Source: Flavobacterium branchiicola
Lineage (GTDB): Bacteria > Bacteroidota > Bacteroidia > Flavobacteriales > Flavobacteriaceae
Direction of reading: 5' to 3'
NCBI RefSeq assembly: GCF_018383905.1
Contig: NZ_JAGYWA010000003.1
Span: 274,931-338,930 of the forward strand
Length of the DNA stretch: 64,000 nucleotides
Positions 39,091 to 47,567 of this stretch are shown one piece after another. Below the pieces are notes generated by a model. That model worked only from the letters and a program-made list of their open reading frames with translations. It was not told the DNA's origin and ran no database searches. The position numbers and the translations under genes were made by a program. Each line of letters starts with the position of its first letter. The stretch's first letter is position 1.

Positions 39091-39128
39091 ATATATACAA
39101 ATTTGTATATATACAAATTTGTATATAT
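39091..39128. promoter_or_regulatory. Duplicated perfect palindrome upstream of the ATPase pair (operator candidate)
   Basis: Two copies of the perfect palindrome TACAAATTTGTA (39096-39107 and 39112-39123) lie 16 bases apart centre to centre. They are embedded in a TATA-rich context so that the whole 38-base block is itself symmetric. It sits about 27-64 bases upstream of the first ATPase start, where a repressor or activator would act. Tandem binding of a dimeric HTH protein is plausible. The regulator is not identified. Confidence 0.6.
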
Positions 39129-39181
39129 TATTATTCAAGCAATGTTATCTTTAAGTTTAAATACATTACAAAAAACTCATC

Positions 39182-39300
39182 GCACGGATTTGCAATCCGT
39201 GCCCGCAAAGTATATCTCAACAGAATTAAAAAGAAAAATCAGTTCTTATTAATATAGCAACGGGCACGGAAAGAATTTCCACGCTATCGTTGCGTATAGC
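39182..39300. repeat. REP-like palindromic element, copy 1
   Basis: It contains the hairpin GCACGGATT-TGC-AATCCGTGC (39182-39202), then AATATAGC (39251-39258), a variant half GGGCACGGAAAGAATTTCC, and TATCGTTGCGTA (39285-39296). The last two words, in the same order, also occur in the region near 58781-58837. This marks a family of dispersed elements, with the hairpin sequence replaced but the frame kept. Confidence 0.55.
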
Positions 39301-39557
39301 TGAGCGATTGATCTTTAGACAAACGCGGATAAAACAGATTTACTTCGTAAAAACGCAAACTTCTTAAAGTCTCTGACTTTAAACCAAATCTCTTACTAAT
39401 TTGTATAAAGATTCATTTCACGCTAATACCCGTTGGGTGTAGTTATATTTAGTATATTATAATAACGGTTCGAAATTTTTTCTGGAGCTAATATTATACT
39501 CGCCTTTGAATTGTTTTGCATTAGTGTAGCATTAAACCTATCAAAATTAAACCTGTC

Positions 39558-40586
39558 TTATTTTATAAGTACACTTTTATATTTAGCTATATTTTTTAAA
39601 ACAGTACCTGTACCCTTTACTACAGCTCTCAAGGAATCTTCTGCAACGTAGACCGGCAAATCTGTTTTATTGGAAATTCTTTTATCCAGACCCCGAAGCA
39701 ATGCTCCTCCTCCGGCAAGATACAATCCTGTATTATAAATATCTGCTGCCAATTCTGGCGGAGTAACCGAAAGGGTCACCATAATGGCATCTTCAATTCT
39801 AAGGATTGATTTGTCTAATGCTCTTGCAATTTCTCTAGATGTGATTTGTACCTCCTTCGGTTTGCCCGTCAGCAGGTCCCTGCCTCGAACCATCATATCG
39901 TCTGGGGTATTTTCAAGTACTTCGATTGCTGCTCCCACTTCTATTTTTATCTGCTCTGCTGTAGCTTCTCCGATATACAAGTTATGGTGTGTTCTCATAT
40001 AATACAATATATCTCCGGTAAAAATATCTCCTGCTATTTTTATGGATTTATCGCAGATGATTCCACCAAGAGCAATAACAGCAATTTCTGTAGTACCTCC
40101 GCCAATATCAACAACTAAATTTCCCTTGGGCAGCATCACATCCAATCCCATACCAATAGCAGCTGCCATAGGCTCATGAATTAAAAAAACTTCCTTTCCA
40201 TTTACCCTTTCGCAGGACTCTTTTACAGCTCTCATTTCAACTTCTGTAATGCCGCTTGGAATACAAACCACCATTCGGAGTGCCGGAGTAAAAAGGTTTT
40301 TCTTTATTTCAGGAATGTTTTTAATAAACCAGTTGATCATTTTCTCAGAAGCATCAAAATCAGCAATAACTCCATCTTTAAGTGGTCGTATGGTCTTAAT
40401 GTTCTCATGTGTTTTACCCTGCATTAAACTTGCTTCCTTACCAACAGCAATAATTTTTCCGTTTCTAATATCCTTTGCAACAATGGAAGGGCTGTCGACA
40501 ACAATTTTTCCATCATAAATTATCAATGTGTTTGCTGTTCCCAAATCCATTGCAATTTCCACTATCATAAAATCAAATAAACCCAT
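39558..40586 (-). CDS. mreB: MreB-like rod-shape actin homologue, stand-alone copy
   Basis: 342 residues, full length for MreB, an ATP-dependent actin-like protein that polymerises under the membrane and guides wall synthesis. It has the phosphate-1 motif MDLGTANTLIIYDGK (about 13-27), the connect/phosphate-2 region VVDIGGGTTEIAVIALGG (about 158-175) and the adenosine motif LYLAGGGALLRGLDKRI. An N-terminal hydrophobic start (MGLFDFMIVEIA) could tether it to the membrane. It is not followed by mreC, mreD, pbp2 or rodA, so it is probably a second copy. It is divergent from an AraC regulator. Confidence 0.88.
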   Translation of the reverse strand: MGLFDFMIVEIAMDLGTANTLIIYDGKIVVDSPSIVAKDIRNGKIIAVGKEASLMQGKTHENIKTIRPLKDGVIADFDASEKMINWFIKNIPEIKKNLFTPALRMVVCIPSGITEVEMRAVKESCERVNGKEVFLIHEPMAAAIGMGLDVMLPKGNLVVDIGGGTTEIAVIALGGIICDKSIKIAGDIFTGDILYYMRTHHNLYIGEATAEQIKIEVGAAIEVLENTPDDMMVRGRDLLTGKPKEVQITSREIARALDKSILRIEDAIMVTLSVTPPELAADIYNTGLYLAGGGALLRGLDKRISNKTDLPVYVAEDSLRAVVKGTGTVLKNIAKYKSVLIK

Positions 40587-41021
40587 ACTATATCTTTTTT
40601 ATAAAAACGGTATCATCAGTGATTTATTCTTTAATAATTGCTAATTTTTTTTAAAACAATCCAAATATTTTCACATTCAGTATATTTCTCCAGCTAGTAA
40701 GTAGCATTTATTTAACAACTTTCTTTTTGGATATTTTATATCTTTTCCTTTTTAGCTGTTCCGCTATTCCGGGATTCTCATAAGTTTGACTGCTTAGATT
40801 GGCTTACTTTTAACAATGTCACACCTCTTTTCAATAGTAGATTTATGCCCTGGTAAATCCAGCAACTCTATTGTTATAATAGAATGTCAAAAAAAACACA
40901 AAACAATAAAACTGACAACATAAATAGCTAAATTTAGTTTACCTTAGTGCTTTGTTTTTAGCTGCTTATCCAAATATGAAGCTTCTAGTTTTAACTCAGT
41001 ATTAAAAACTATAGATTTTGG
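40587..41021. other. Divergent intergenic region, mreB / AraC regulator
   Basis: About 435 AT-rich bases. One inverted repeat, CTATTGTTATAATAG (40869-40883), is visible. I see no gene. Promoters for both directions are expected but no exact TAnnTTTG element was found. Confidence 0.45.
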
Positions 41022-41936
41022 ATGCGCAGTCATTTAGAAAATCAAGCTTCAATGAAAAATACCCCTAAATTAATTAGCAATTATGAGTACAAGAAGTTCT
41101 TTCTTCCAGATATAACTACTCACAATCTTTTTAATAATTCGAATGTGCAACTGTATCGAATTGAAAATTATTTAAAGAAAATTGTAATACCCGTTAATCC
41201 GTATCAAACCACTTTTAACTTTCTGATTTTTGTCACAAAAGGATATGTAAAACAACAACTGGAAACAGCTGTTTTTGAAATCAAAGCCAATCAGGCGTTG
41301 AGTATTAAACAAGGAAATTTTACAGCAACATTAGAATTATCAGATGATGTTGAAGGCTTTTTTGTAATATATGAAAACGAGGTCATTACCGAAATTGCCT
41401 TAAGCACAAGTGATTTGAATTTCTTTTACTCTTCACCATTTTCAATTATAAACCCTAACAAAATCAATTGGCTTGTTCGTTTATTTGAATTACTGGAAGA
41501 AGAATTAAACGAAGCCGAACAAATCAATGCGATCACTACAGCACTTTTACAAACAGTATTATTAAAAATTATACGAACAGAAAATACATCTCACAAATCG
41601 CTCAATCGCACCAACTTTATCTCTTTTCAGTTTAGAGAATTGGTGCAGAAGAACCATATTCAGCATAAAAACATCGATTTTTATTCTAATTTATTAAAGA
41701 TATCAGATAACTACCTGAACAAATGCGTTAAAGAAACCACGGGAAAAGCGCCAAAACAATGGATCAATGAAATTACGATTCAGCACAGTCAGATTCTTTT
41801 GCAGGATAATTCGAAAGAAATTGCAGAAATTGCATTTGAATTGCATTTTCAGTCGCCTTCTTATTTTTCGCGTATGTTTAAAAAAGTTACGGGACAATCT
41901 CCTTCCGATTACCGACTGGAGTTTTTAAAAGATTAA
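41022..41936 (+). CDS. AraC-family transcriptional regulator
   Basis: 304 residues from the ATG at 41022; an ATG at 41052 (MKNTPKL) would give 294 and is equally possible. Residues about 30-170 look like a cupin-type sensing domain (IKANQALSIKQGNFTATLELSDD). The C-terminal 100 residues form two helix-turn-helix units: LLKISDNYLNKCVKETTGKAPKQWI, then EIAFELHFQSPSYFSRMFKKVTGQSPSDYR, the AraC signature. The neighbouring convergent gene encodes a triple RidA protein. Its targets are unknown. Confidence 0.88.
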   Translation: MRSHLENQASMKNTPKLISNYEYKKFFLPDITTHNLFNNSNVQLYRIENYLKKIVIPVNPYQTTFNFLIFVTKGYVKQQLETAVFEIKANQALSIKQGNFTATLELSDDVEGFFVIYENEVITEIALSTSDLNFFYSSPFSIINPNKINWLVRLFELLEEELNEAEQINAITTALLQTVLLKIIRTENTSHKSLNRTNFISFQFRELVQKNHIQHKNIDFYSNLLKISDNYLNKCVKETTGKAPKQWINEITIQHSQILLQDNSKEIAEIAFELHFQSPSYFSRMFKKVTGQSPSDYRLEFLKD

Positions 41937-42009
41937 AAAAATATTACTTCTTTGGAATAGGACGAGGATAAACGCCTATGTTCTCAAAAAAAATATCCTT
42001 ATAAAAAAT

Positions 42010-42183
42010 CATTCCGTAGGAATGTATCATCGGTGGATATAAAATTTAAATTACGTTTATACGTTCCGTAGGAACGTTTGATTTATAAAACAGAGCCATC
42101 CATTTCCGTAAAATCAGGTGTTCCTACGGAACACAATGCAAAACAATATATTTTTCTACCGACGAAATATTCCTACGGAATAT
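42010..42183. repeat. Cluster of four palindromes with core TTCCGTAGGAA
   Basis: CATTCCGTAGGAATG (42010-42024), CGTTCCGTAGGAACG (42062-42076), GTGTTCCTACGGAACAC (42118-42134) and ATATTCCTACGGAATAT (42167-42183). The first two and last two are in opposite orientation, and TCATCGGTGG (42028-42037) is mirrored by CTACCGACGA (42157-42166). The whole reads as two REP-type units facing each other. Confidence 0.7.
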
Positions 42184-42200
42184 AAAAATAGCAAGCTATT

Positions 42201-42250
42201 CAAAAACGCTTATACAGAATCCTTGAAATCCTGTGATAAGCGCTTTTTTG
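42201..42250. terminator. Bidirectional terminator between AraC and triple-RidA genes
   Basis: AAAACGCTTATACAG pairs with CTGTGATAAGCGCTTTT with one extra base, leaving a short loop. T-runs lie on each strand after the stem, so it can stop both convergent transcripts. Confidence 0.65.
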
Positions 42251-42294
42251 AGTCTAAAAAACTCTACTTAAAAAATATTATTTTCAGCTATCTA

Positions 42295-43521
42295 TTAAGC
42301 CGGTGTACCTTCGCTATTAGAAACAACAGCATCAATTTGAATTAAAGCATTTGCAGGAATTGCCGAAACGCCAATTACTGTTCTTGCTGGCAAATCTCCG
42401 TTGAAAAATGTAGTGGAGATTTCGTTTACAGCCGTAAGATCTTCTATATTTTTTAACTGAATATTGATTTTCACAATATCGTCCATTTTATGATCGATGC
42501 TTTCTACAATTGCTTTGATATTGTTTAAACATTGTGCTGTTTGCTCTTTGATTCCGCTGCCTACGATTTGATTGTTTTCTGGAACCAAGGGCAATTGACC
42601 CGCAATATGATTGTAATGCGAATAAGCAACGGTATGCGAATACGGAACTTTTGGTGCGTTTTCTGTATTGTTTGCTTCAATTACCAAAAAGCGTGTGTCT
42701 TCTGGAAGTTGCGGAGGCGTTCCGTCACCATGTGAAACCGCAACATCTATCTGCACTAAAGCATTCAATGGCAAAGCCGAAGCACTCACAATTGTTCTAG
42801 CAGGAACATAGTTTGGGAAGAATTTTGCTAAAACTTCGCTTACAATCTCAGCATCCGAAATGTCTTTTAGAAAAATAGTAGTTTTAACCACATCATTCAT
42901 CACGTGCCCAATGCTTTCTAAAATTGCTTTGATGTTTTTTAAAGATTGTTCTGCTTGCTCTTTTACTCCGCCTGCTACAATTTCGCCAGACTTCGGATCA
43001 ATTGGCAATTGAGCAGAAAGATTGTTATAATGCGAAAATGCTACTGAATGTGCATGAATGCTTTTTGGTGCATTTTCTGTGTTTCTGGTTACTTTAACAA
43101 GATCTAACGCTTTTTGTGGTGTTGTTCCTTCTCCGTTTAAGATAAGCGCATCAATCTGAATTAGCGCACCATCTAATGGTAAAGCTGCTACGGCAACCGT
43201 TGTGCGCGTTGGAAGTTCTTTTTTGAAGAATGTTTTATACACTTCGTCAACTGCCTCGATATCTGAAATATTTTTAAGGAATACTGTTAATTTTACAGCA
43301 TCATCCATAACGTGGCCAATGCTTTCTGCAATTGCTTGAATATTTGTCAAACATTGTTTTGCCTGCTCTTTAATACCACCGCTAACAAGTTCTCCTGTTT
43401 TAGGATCTACGGGCAATTGTGCCGAGAAATTGTTGTAATGAGAAAACGCTACTGTTTGCGTAGAAAATGGGCTTTTTGGCGCGTTTTCTGTGTTCCTCGA
43501 GTTCTTTTTAATTTCACTCAT
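42295..43521 (-). CDS. Protein with three tandem RidA (YjgF/YER057c/UK114) domains
   Basis: 408 residues made of three RidA units at about 9-131, 145-267 and 284-405. Each begins with NTENAPK followed by a V-A-[FY]-SHYN motif. RidA normally is a single domain of about 125-130 residues that trimerises and hydrolyses reactive enamines/imines. The Arg of the active site is present in each unit (Arg106, Arg242, Arg380 in P[TA]RT). The position matching Glu120 of E. coli RidA is Gln in all three (Gln122, Gln257, Gln395, in IQID/VQID). A single chain could imitate the trimer. The Gln suggests a different activity from canonical deamination. It converges on an AraC gene and lies downstream of the urease locus. 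Confidence 0.88.
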   Translation of the reverse strand: MSEIKKNSRNTENAPKSPFSTQTVAFSHYNNFSAQLPVDPKTGELVSGGIKEQAKQCLTNIQAIAESIGHVMDDAVKLTVFLKNISDIEAVDEVYKTFFKKELPTRTTVAVAALPLDGALIQIDALILNGEGTTPQKALDLVKVTRNTENAPKSIHAHSVAFSHYNNLSAQLPIDPKSGEIVAGGVKEQAEQSLKNIKAILESIGHVMNDVVKTTIFLKDISDAEIVSEVLAKFFPNYVPARTIVSASALPLNALVQIDVAVSHGDGTPPQLPEDTRFLVIEANNTENAPKVPYSHTVAYSHYNHIAGQLPLVPENNQIVGSGIKEQTAQCLNNIKAIVESIDHKMDDIVKINIQLKNIEDLTAVNEISTTFFNGDLPARTVIGVSAIPANALIQIDAVVSNSEGTPA

Positions 43522-43575
43522 AATTTGTTTGTTTTTCTGTTTTTATAATTACTTTTTTATGGACTAAGTTTTCTA

Positions 43576-44379
43576 TTACGATCCAAAAGGATTTTTCCAA
43601 ATTATGTCTACGGCCAAATAATTCACATCTGAAATATCAGCACCTTTGCCTAGAAGGTTATACATATAGCCTACATCAAAAACAAATGGAATTTCATGCG
43701 GACTCAGAGAATAGTAAAATGTAAACCTGCTTTCTTTGTAATCAAATTTTGACCACTGTTTCTCTGGCTCATTTTCTTTACTGATGGTAAAAAGCATTTC
43801 GGCACCGCCTATAAGATGATGGGTTTTACTGGTTCCCAAATCCAGCGTTAGCTGTGTTTTTAGTCTTGTTCGAAGCTGAAAATTCTCATCGGCATTACTA
43901 AAATCAGGATTAAAAAATTTCCTAAATTCTTGTCTTACGGTATTTTTCCATTTCAGTCCGTTGCCTTCCATGATGTACGAATAACGGCCGTAAACTCTAA
44001 ATTCCTGTTCAATTGCAGGATCTAATGCGTCGTATGGCGCTGCCGAATCGTAATTATTAGATCGTCTGTAGCTTAGCGCATACGAGTATTCCCAGTTCTT
44101 TTTATAGCGATTAGAAATTTCTTCATTGATGACCAGAATTGCCATTTTAGAAAACGGATTATTCTCATCTGGACTGCTCTTTAATCCAACTCCCACATAA
44201 GTCGTGGATTCTTTTTGCTTAAGCGAATCTAAAGATTGCCTGACTCCAAATGCAAACCAAGAAGCATTTTTTGCCTCTCCCAAACCTGGAGGACTTAACT
44301 GTGCGTATGAATTACTAATTGTGACCACAAAAACGACCACTGCCAATAGCAATTTGCTTTTTGCAGACACTTTTTTCAT
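43576..44379 (-). CDS. DUF2490-like outer-membrane protein
   Basis: 267 residues with a signal peptide ending near SYA/Q (about 26). The rest is a run of amphipathic strands (YSYALSYRRSN, EFRVYGRYSYIM, LKTQLTLDLGT, HLIGGAEMLFTI, FTFYYSLSPH), as in porin-like beta barrels of the DUF2490 type. The final residues NYLAVDIIWKNPFGS end in an aromatic-rich strand. It is 12 bases after the TonB-dependent receptor and is the last gene of the urease-linked run, so it may assist nickel or urea entry. That role is inference. Confidence 0.72.
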   Translation of the reverse strand: MKKVSAKSKLLLAVVVFVVTISNSYAQLSPPGLGEAKNASWFAFGVRQSLDSLKQKESTTYVGVGLKSSPDENNPFSKMAILVINEEISNRYKKNWEYSYALSYRRSNNYDSAAPYDALDPAIEQEFRVYGRYSYIMEGNGLKWKNTVRQEFRKFFNPDFSNADENFQLRTRLKTQLTLDLGTSKTHHLIGGAEMLFTISKENEPEKQWSKFDYKESRFTFYYSLSPHEIPFVFDVGYMYNLLGKGADISDVNYLAVDIIWKNPFGS

Positions 44380-44391
44380 ATTTTCTAAAAT

Positions 44392-46434
44392 TTAAAATTT
44401 ATAACTTATTCCTGCTTTTACAGCGAAAGGCGTTCCAGGCGTAAAACACAGATCTGATACTGGACTACTCTCATTTCTAAGTCTTGTTTCGGTTTCAAAT
44501 TGCGCTTCGTTCCATTTAACATTAAAGATGTTTTGAAACTGCAGATTTACTTCCCAGTTTCTTTTGCCATAACCCAGCACAAGATCATTGACGAAATAGC
44601 CGTGTGTTCTTACCGAATTGTCTTCAATAGCTGGTCGTGAATCCATATAGCGGTATCTTAGATTTGCCGAAAAACCAGAAGGGAGTTTTACCGCCACACC
44701 TCCTGTGCTGGTAAAAGTTGGAACTAACGGAATATAATCCTGTCCTTTGGGCTCGTCAATAAAGCGTGCATGGGCATAATTTAAATCTCCGTCTAAATAA
44801 AGCCATGAAAAAGGCTGATATCTCAAACTCAAATCGAATCCGTAACGACGTGATTTACCTGATGGCTCTATAACAGCTTCATCTCCAACATATACAAACT
44901 CCTGTTGCAAATACATGTGCCAAATAGCAGGCTGAATGATTAAATTGGCTGTTGGACGAAGGATAACGCCAAGATCACTTCCAAAAGAGTACGGAAGAAT
45001 TTCTTTTCCATCTTGCGCCACGACAACTCTTACATCATTGGAGTGAAAACCAAAACCAGATTTTATATACCATTCCACATTGCTGTTCTGTGTATACGAA
45101 ATATTCAGTTTTGGACTTATTCTTGCTGCCGAAGCTTCTTTTGCTGCGGGTAAACTAGCAAGTCGATCGTGCAGACTAAAAGTAAAATAGTCTAACCTCG
45201 CTGATGGATTGATAAGCCATTTCCCTATTCTATAATCGATTGAAGTATAGCCGTGAACATTGATTTCAGAGGCAGATGCATCAGACATTCTATTCAATAA
45301 TAAATCACGTTGATATACATGGTTCAATTGCAAATCCTTGATATCATCAAAACGAAAACCTACGCCTGACGTCCATTTTATACTGCTATTCTCAAATTCA
45401 AATCTTCGAACATACTTATTTTCCAAACCATAAATAGAACGATTATCTGTCTGTTGAATCTCGTCTCCATAAACAGGATCATTCAGATAAAAAGTGAAAT
45501 TCGAAAACAGATTAAAATTATATTTAGAATAGAATAAATTGCTCGAAAACTCTTCGCTTTCACTTGCTAAATATCTATAATTTACAGCAAGATTTGTTCT
45601 CGATGTCCTTCCGCCTTCTGTTGGATCTATTGATCCCCATCGGCTAATAAGTCCTTGTTCTACTGCTCTTTCCGGAATCTGTCCTGAGGCATTCCAATTC
45701 GAAGTAAAAGTCGATCCTAAAATAGAGATGTATTGTTTTTCATCAATCCATTGGCTGTACTTCGCTAAAAAATTAACGCGTGTAAAATCCTGCTTGACAT
45801 CAAACGGTCCATCCGAATAATTGAACTCTCCTGCCACATAGAAACTCTTATCCTTGTTCTTTTTATCTAAAAGATTAAGCATTGTCACCGCTCGCATGGT
45901 ATTAAAAGAACCTCCTTCGATTTTGAAAAGGTTATTATCTAATCTGTCAAATGTGCTAAAATTGACATAGCCAGAGGTATTAAAATCTCCTTTATCAGCA
46001 TAATAAGCTCCTTTTCCAAAATCAATATCTTTGATTGTTTCGGGAATCAGAAAATGCAGATCGGCATATCCTTGTCCATGCGCATGCGACACTATATTAA
46101 CTGGCATTCCGTCAGCCATAACGCTGATATCGGTTCCATGATCATTATCAAAACCACGTAAAAATATCTGTTCTGCTTTACCGCCGCCAGCATGCTGGGC
46201 AATAAAAAGTCCCGGAACTTTTCGCAATAAATCCTGCGCAGAATTTACGGGAGTCATTTTTAAGTCAACTTTCATTATTTGCTTTCTGAAGTGGACGTTA
46301 CTAATAACTAATTTACTCAGATGCACGGTATCTGCGTCTGATTTGTTTGTTTCTGGCTTTTTTGCTTCTTGAGCAAATCCATATTGTACTGTTAACAATA
46401 CTATTACAATACCTGCAAAAAGTTTGTTTCTCAT
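44392..46434 (-). CDS. TonB-dependent outer-membrane receptor linked to urease (nickel uptake candidate)
   Basis: 680 residues with a signal peptide ending at FAQ (22). The plug domain (about 45-175) contains LLRKVPGLFIAQHAGGG and IFLRGFDNDHGTDISV. A His-containing loop, VSHAHGQGYADLHF, could bind metal. A 22-strand barrel follows and ends in an aromatic residue (AGISYKF). TonB receptors in urease clusters are likely to import nickel, and the next genes upstream are a urea transporter and a nickel-type permease, so I infer that role. The substrate is not proven. A repeat element separates it from the urea transporter. Confidence 0.85.
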   Translation of the reverse strand: MRNKLFAGIVIVLLTVQYGFAQEAKKPETNKSDADTVHLSKLVISNVHFRKQIMKVDLKMTPVNSAQDLLRKVPGLFIAQHAGGGKAEQIFLRGFDNDHGTDISVMADGMPVNIVSHAHGQGYADLHFLIPETIKDIDFGKGAYYADKGDFNTSGYVNFSTFDRLDNNLFKIEGGSFNTMRAVTMLNLLDKKNKDKSFYVAGEFNYSDGPFDVKQDFTRVNFLAKYSQWIDEKQYISILGSTFTSNWNASGQIPERAVEQGLISRWGSIDPTEGGRTSRTNLAVNYRYLASESEEFSSNLFYSKYNFNLFSNFTFYLNDPVYGDEIQQTDNRSIYGLENKYVRRFEFENSSIKWTSGVGFRFDDIKDLQLNHVYQRDLLLNRMSDASASEINVHGYTSIDYRIGKWLINPSARLDYFTFSLHDRLASLPAAKEASAARISPKLNISYTQNSNVEWYIKSGFGFHSNDVRVVVAQDGKEILPYSFGSDLGVILRPTANLIIQPAIWHMYLQQEFVYVGDEAVIEPSGKSRRYGFDLSLRYQPFSWLYLDGDLNYAHARFIDEPKGQDYIPLVPTFTSTGGVAVKLPSGFSANLRYRYMDSRPAIEDNSVRTHGYFVNDLVLGYGKRNWEVNLQFQNIFNVKWNEAQFETETRLRNESSPVSDLCFTPGTPFAVKAGISYKF

Positions 46435-46454
46435 TACGATTTATTTTATTTAAT

Positions 46455-46640
46455 ACTTTAGAGAAATTATTTTCAACACATAGAAACATCGCTTTTATGT
46501 GTCAATAAAGGCATTTCACTTAGAATAATTTACATAGAACTATGTGTTAAAGCTTGCTTTTTCTGTAATCTTAAGCAGAAGCAATAAAAACCTATGTTTC
46601 TATGCGTTTAAGTTTTGTTCAATTTCGCTCAACAGATTTT
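46455..46640. repeat. MITE-like intergenic element, copy 1
   Basis: It contains CAACACATAGAAACATCGCTTTT (46474-46496, 23 bases), a GGCATTTCACT word, ACATAGAACTATGTGTT, an inverted CCTATGTTTCTATGCG, and the right end AATTTCGCTCAACAG (46621-46635). The same words in the same order occur at 51691-51839. The left terminal inverted repeat is degenerate here. Confidence 0.5.
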
Positions 46641-47532
46641 ATTTAATAACTGTCGGCTCTTGTTTTTGCATTTTATTTTCAAAATGGCCTACCATCTTTT
46701 TTAGTGGAACGATTACCCACATTGATAAAACAAACGGAAACGTAAGTGTAATCCATCCGTTGTGCATCATAAAAATGTCAAAGTAAGTTGCTATGACTAC
46801 CGAAAGCAGTACATATAATCCATCTCTTGGTTTTGTTCCGCTGCACGCAATTCCGCATAAAACAGCGTTGAAGCTAAACATTCCATCCTCTATTAATTTT
46901 ACAGAATCGTGATCAAAATGCGCAATTGCTCCTGCAATTACTGCCGCTACAAATCCGTATAATGCTGCTGTGGGATTATTGAGAAAAACTCCGATAAAAA
47001 ACAGCAAGCCAGCGGCAATTGTTCCTTGAAAGATTACTTCGCTATAAGCGTGCGCAGCTACTGCAAAAACCTCGAATTCTGGCATCTCTACATTTACTGT
47101 TGGTATTCTTGCAACTGCTAATCCAAAATGCTGAATAGTCAAAACAGCAGCTACAATAATTACAATAAAAGGAAAGGTGAAAAAGGGGATTTTTTTTCGA
47201 ATGGAAAATTCCATTAGCAAAGTGCTCAATACTGAACCTAAAACGATTAAAAACCATATTAACGGACTGGCTTCAAAAAAGACCACCAAACCAACTCCAA
47301 TTAGCGTTGCATTAAATCCATATAGACCTGCTTTTATGTTCTCGTCGCTGAACTTGCAGATTTTTGCCGTTGCCGTTGCCACTATACAGCTAACCAAGGC
47401 ACCAGCCCCCATAAGCAGAGAGTCATAAAATATTGCAATTAAAAATAATAAACCTGTCCAGGCACTTTCCTGAAGCATGATTTGACCAATGCCCTTGAGC
47501 ACCGTTTCTGCTATTGTTTTTATTTTTTTCAT
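46639..47532 (-). CDS. Urea transporter (UT family)
   Basis: 297 residues with about ten hydrophobic segments. The two internally repeated UT motifs are present: AGLYGFNATLIGVGL (about 67-81) and GMFSFNAVLCGIA (about 217-229). They form the two halves of the urea channel. This passive channel would bring urea to the cytoplasmic urease encoded in the same run. It lies 35 bases after the nickel-type permease gene. The MITE-like element starts right at its stop codon. Confidence 0.9.
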   Translation of the reverse strand: MKKIKTIAETVLKGIGQIMLQESAWTGLLFLIAIFYDSLLMGAGALVSCIVATATAKICKFSDENIKAGLYGFNATLIGVGLVVFFEASPLIWFLIVLGSVLSTLLMEFSIRKKIPFFTFPFIVIIVAAVLTIQHFGLAVARIPTVNVEMPEFEVFAVAAHAYSEVIFQGTIAAGLLFFIGVFLNNPTAALYGFVAAVIAGAIAHFDHDSVKLIEDGMFSFNAVLCGIACSGTKPRDGLYVLLSVVIATYFDIFMMHNGWITLTFPFVLSMWVIVPLKKMVGHFENKMQKQEPTVIK

Positions 47533-47567
47533 TTGTATATACTTCCAGAAGTAAAAAATTATTTGAA

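Larger units (their letters stand above)
39065..39557. other. Intergenic region with operator-like palindromes and REP-like hairpins
   Basis: About 490 bases between the ATPase pair and mreB. It contains the double palindrome (39091-39128), a REP-like element (39182-39300) and a copy of the dispersed motif ACCCGTTGGGTGT (39428-39440). No gene is seen. Confidence 0.6.
41937..42294. other. Convergent intergenic region with REP-like palindromes
   Basis: About 358 bases between the AraC and RidA genes. It is filled by four short palindromes and a bidirectional terminator. A 75-residue open frame here (42118-42345) is an artefact of the repeats. Confidence 0.6.

Noticed and set aside
42118..42345. 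75-residue open frame between the AraC and RidA genes
   Set aside because: It is formed by REP-like palindromes and the terminator and overlaps the end of the RidA gene.
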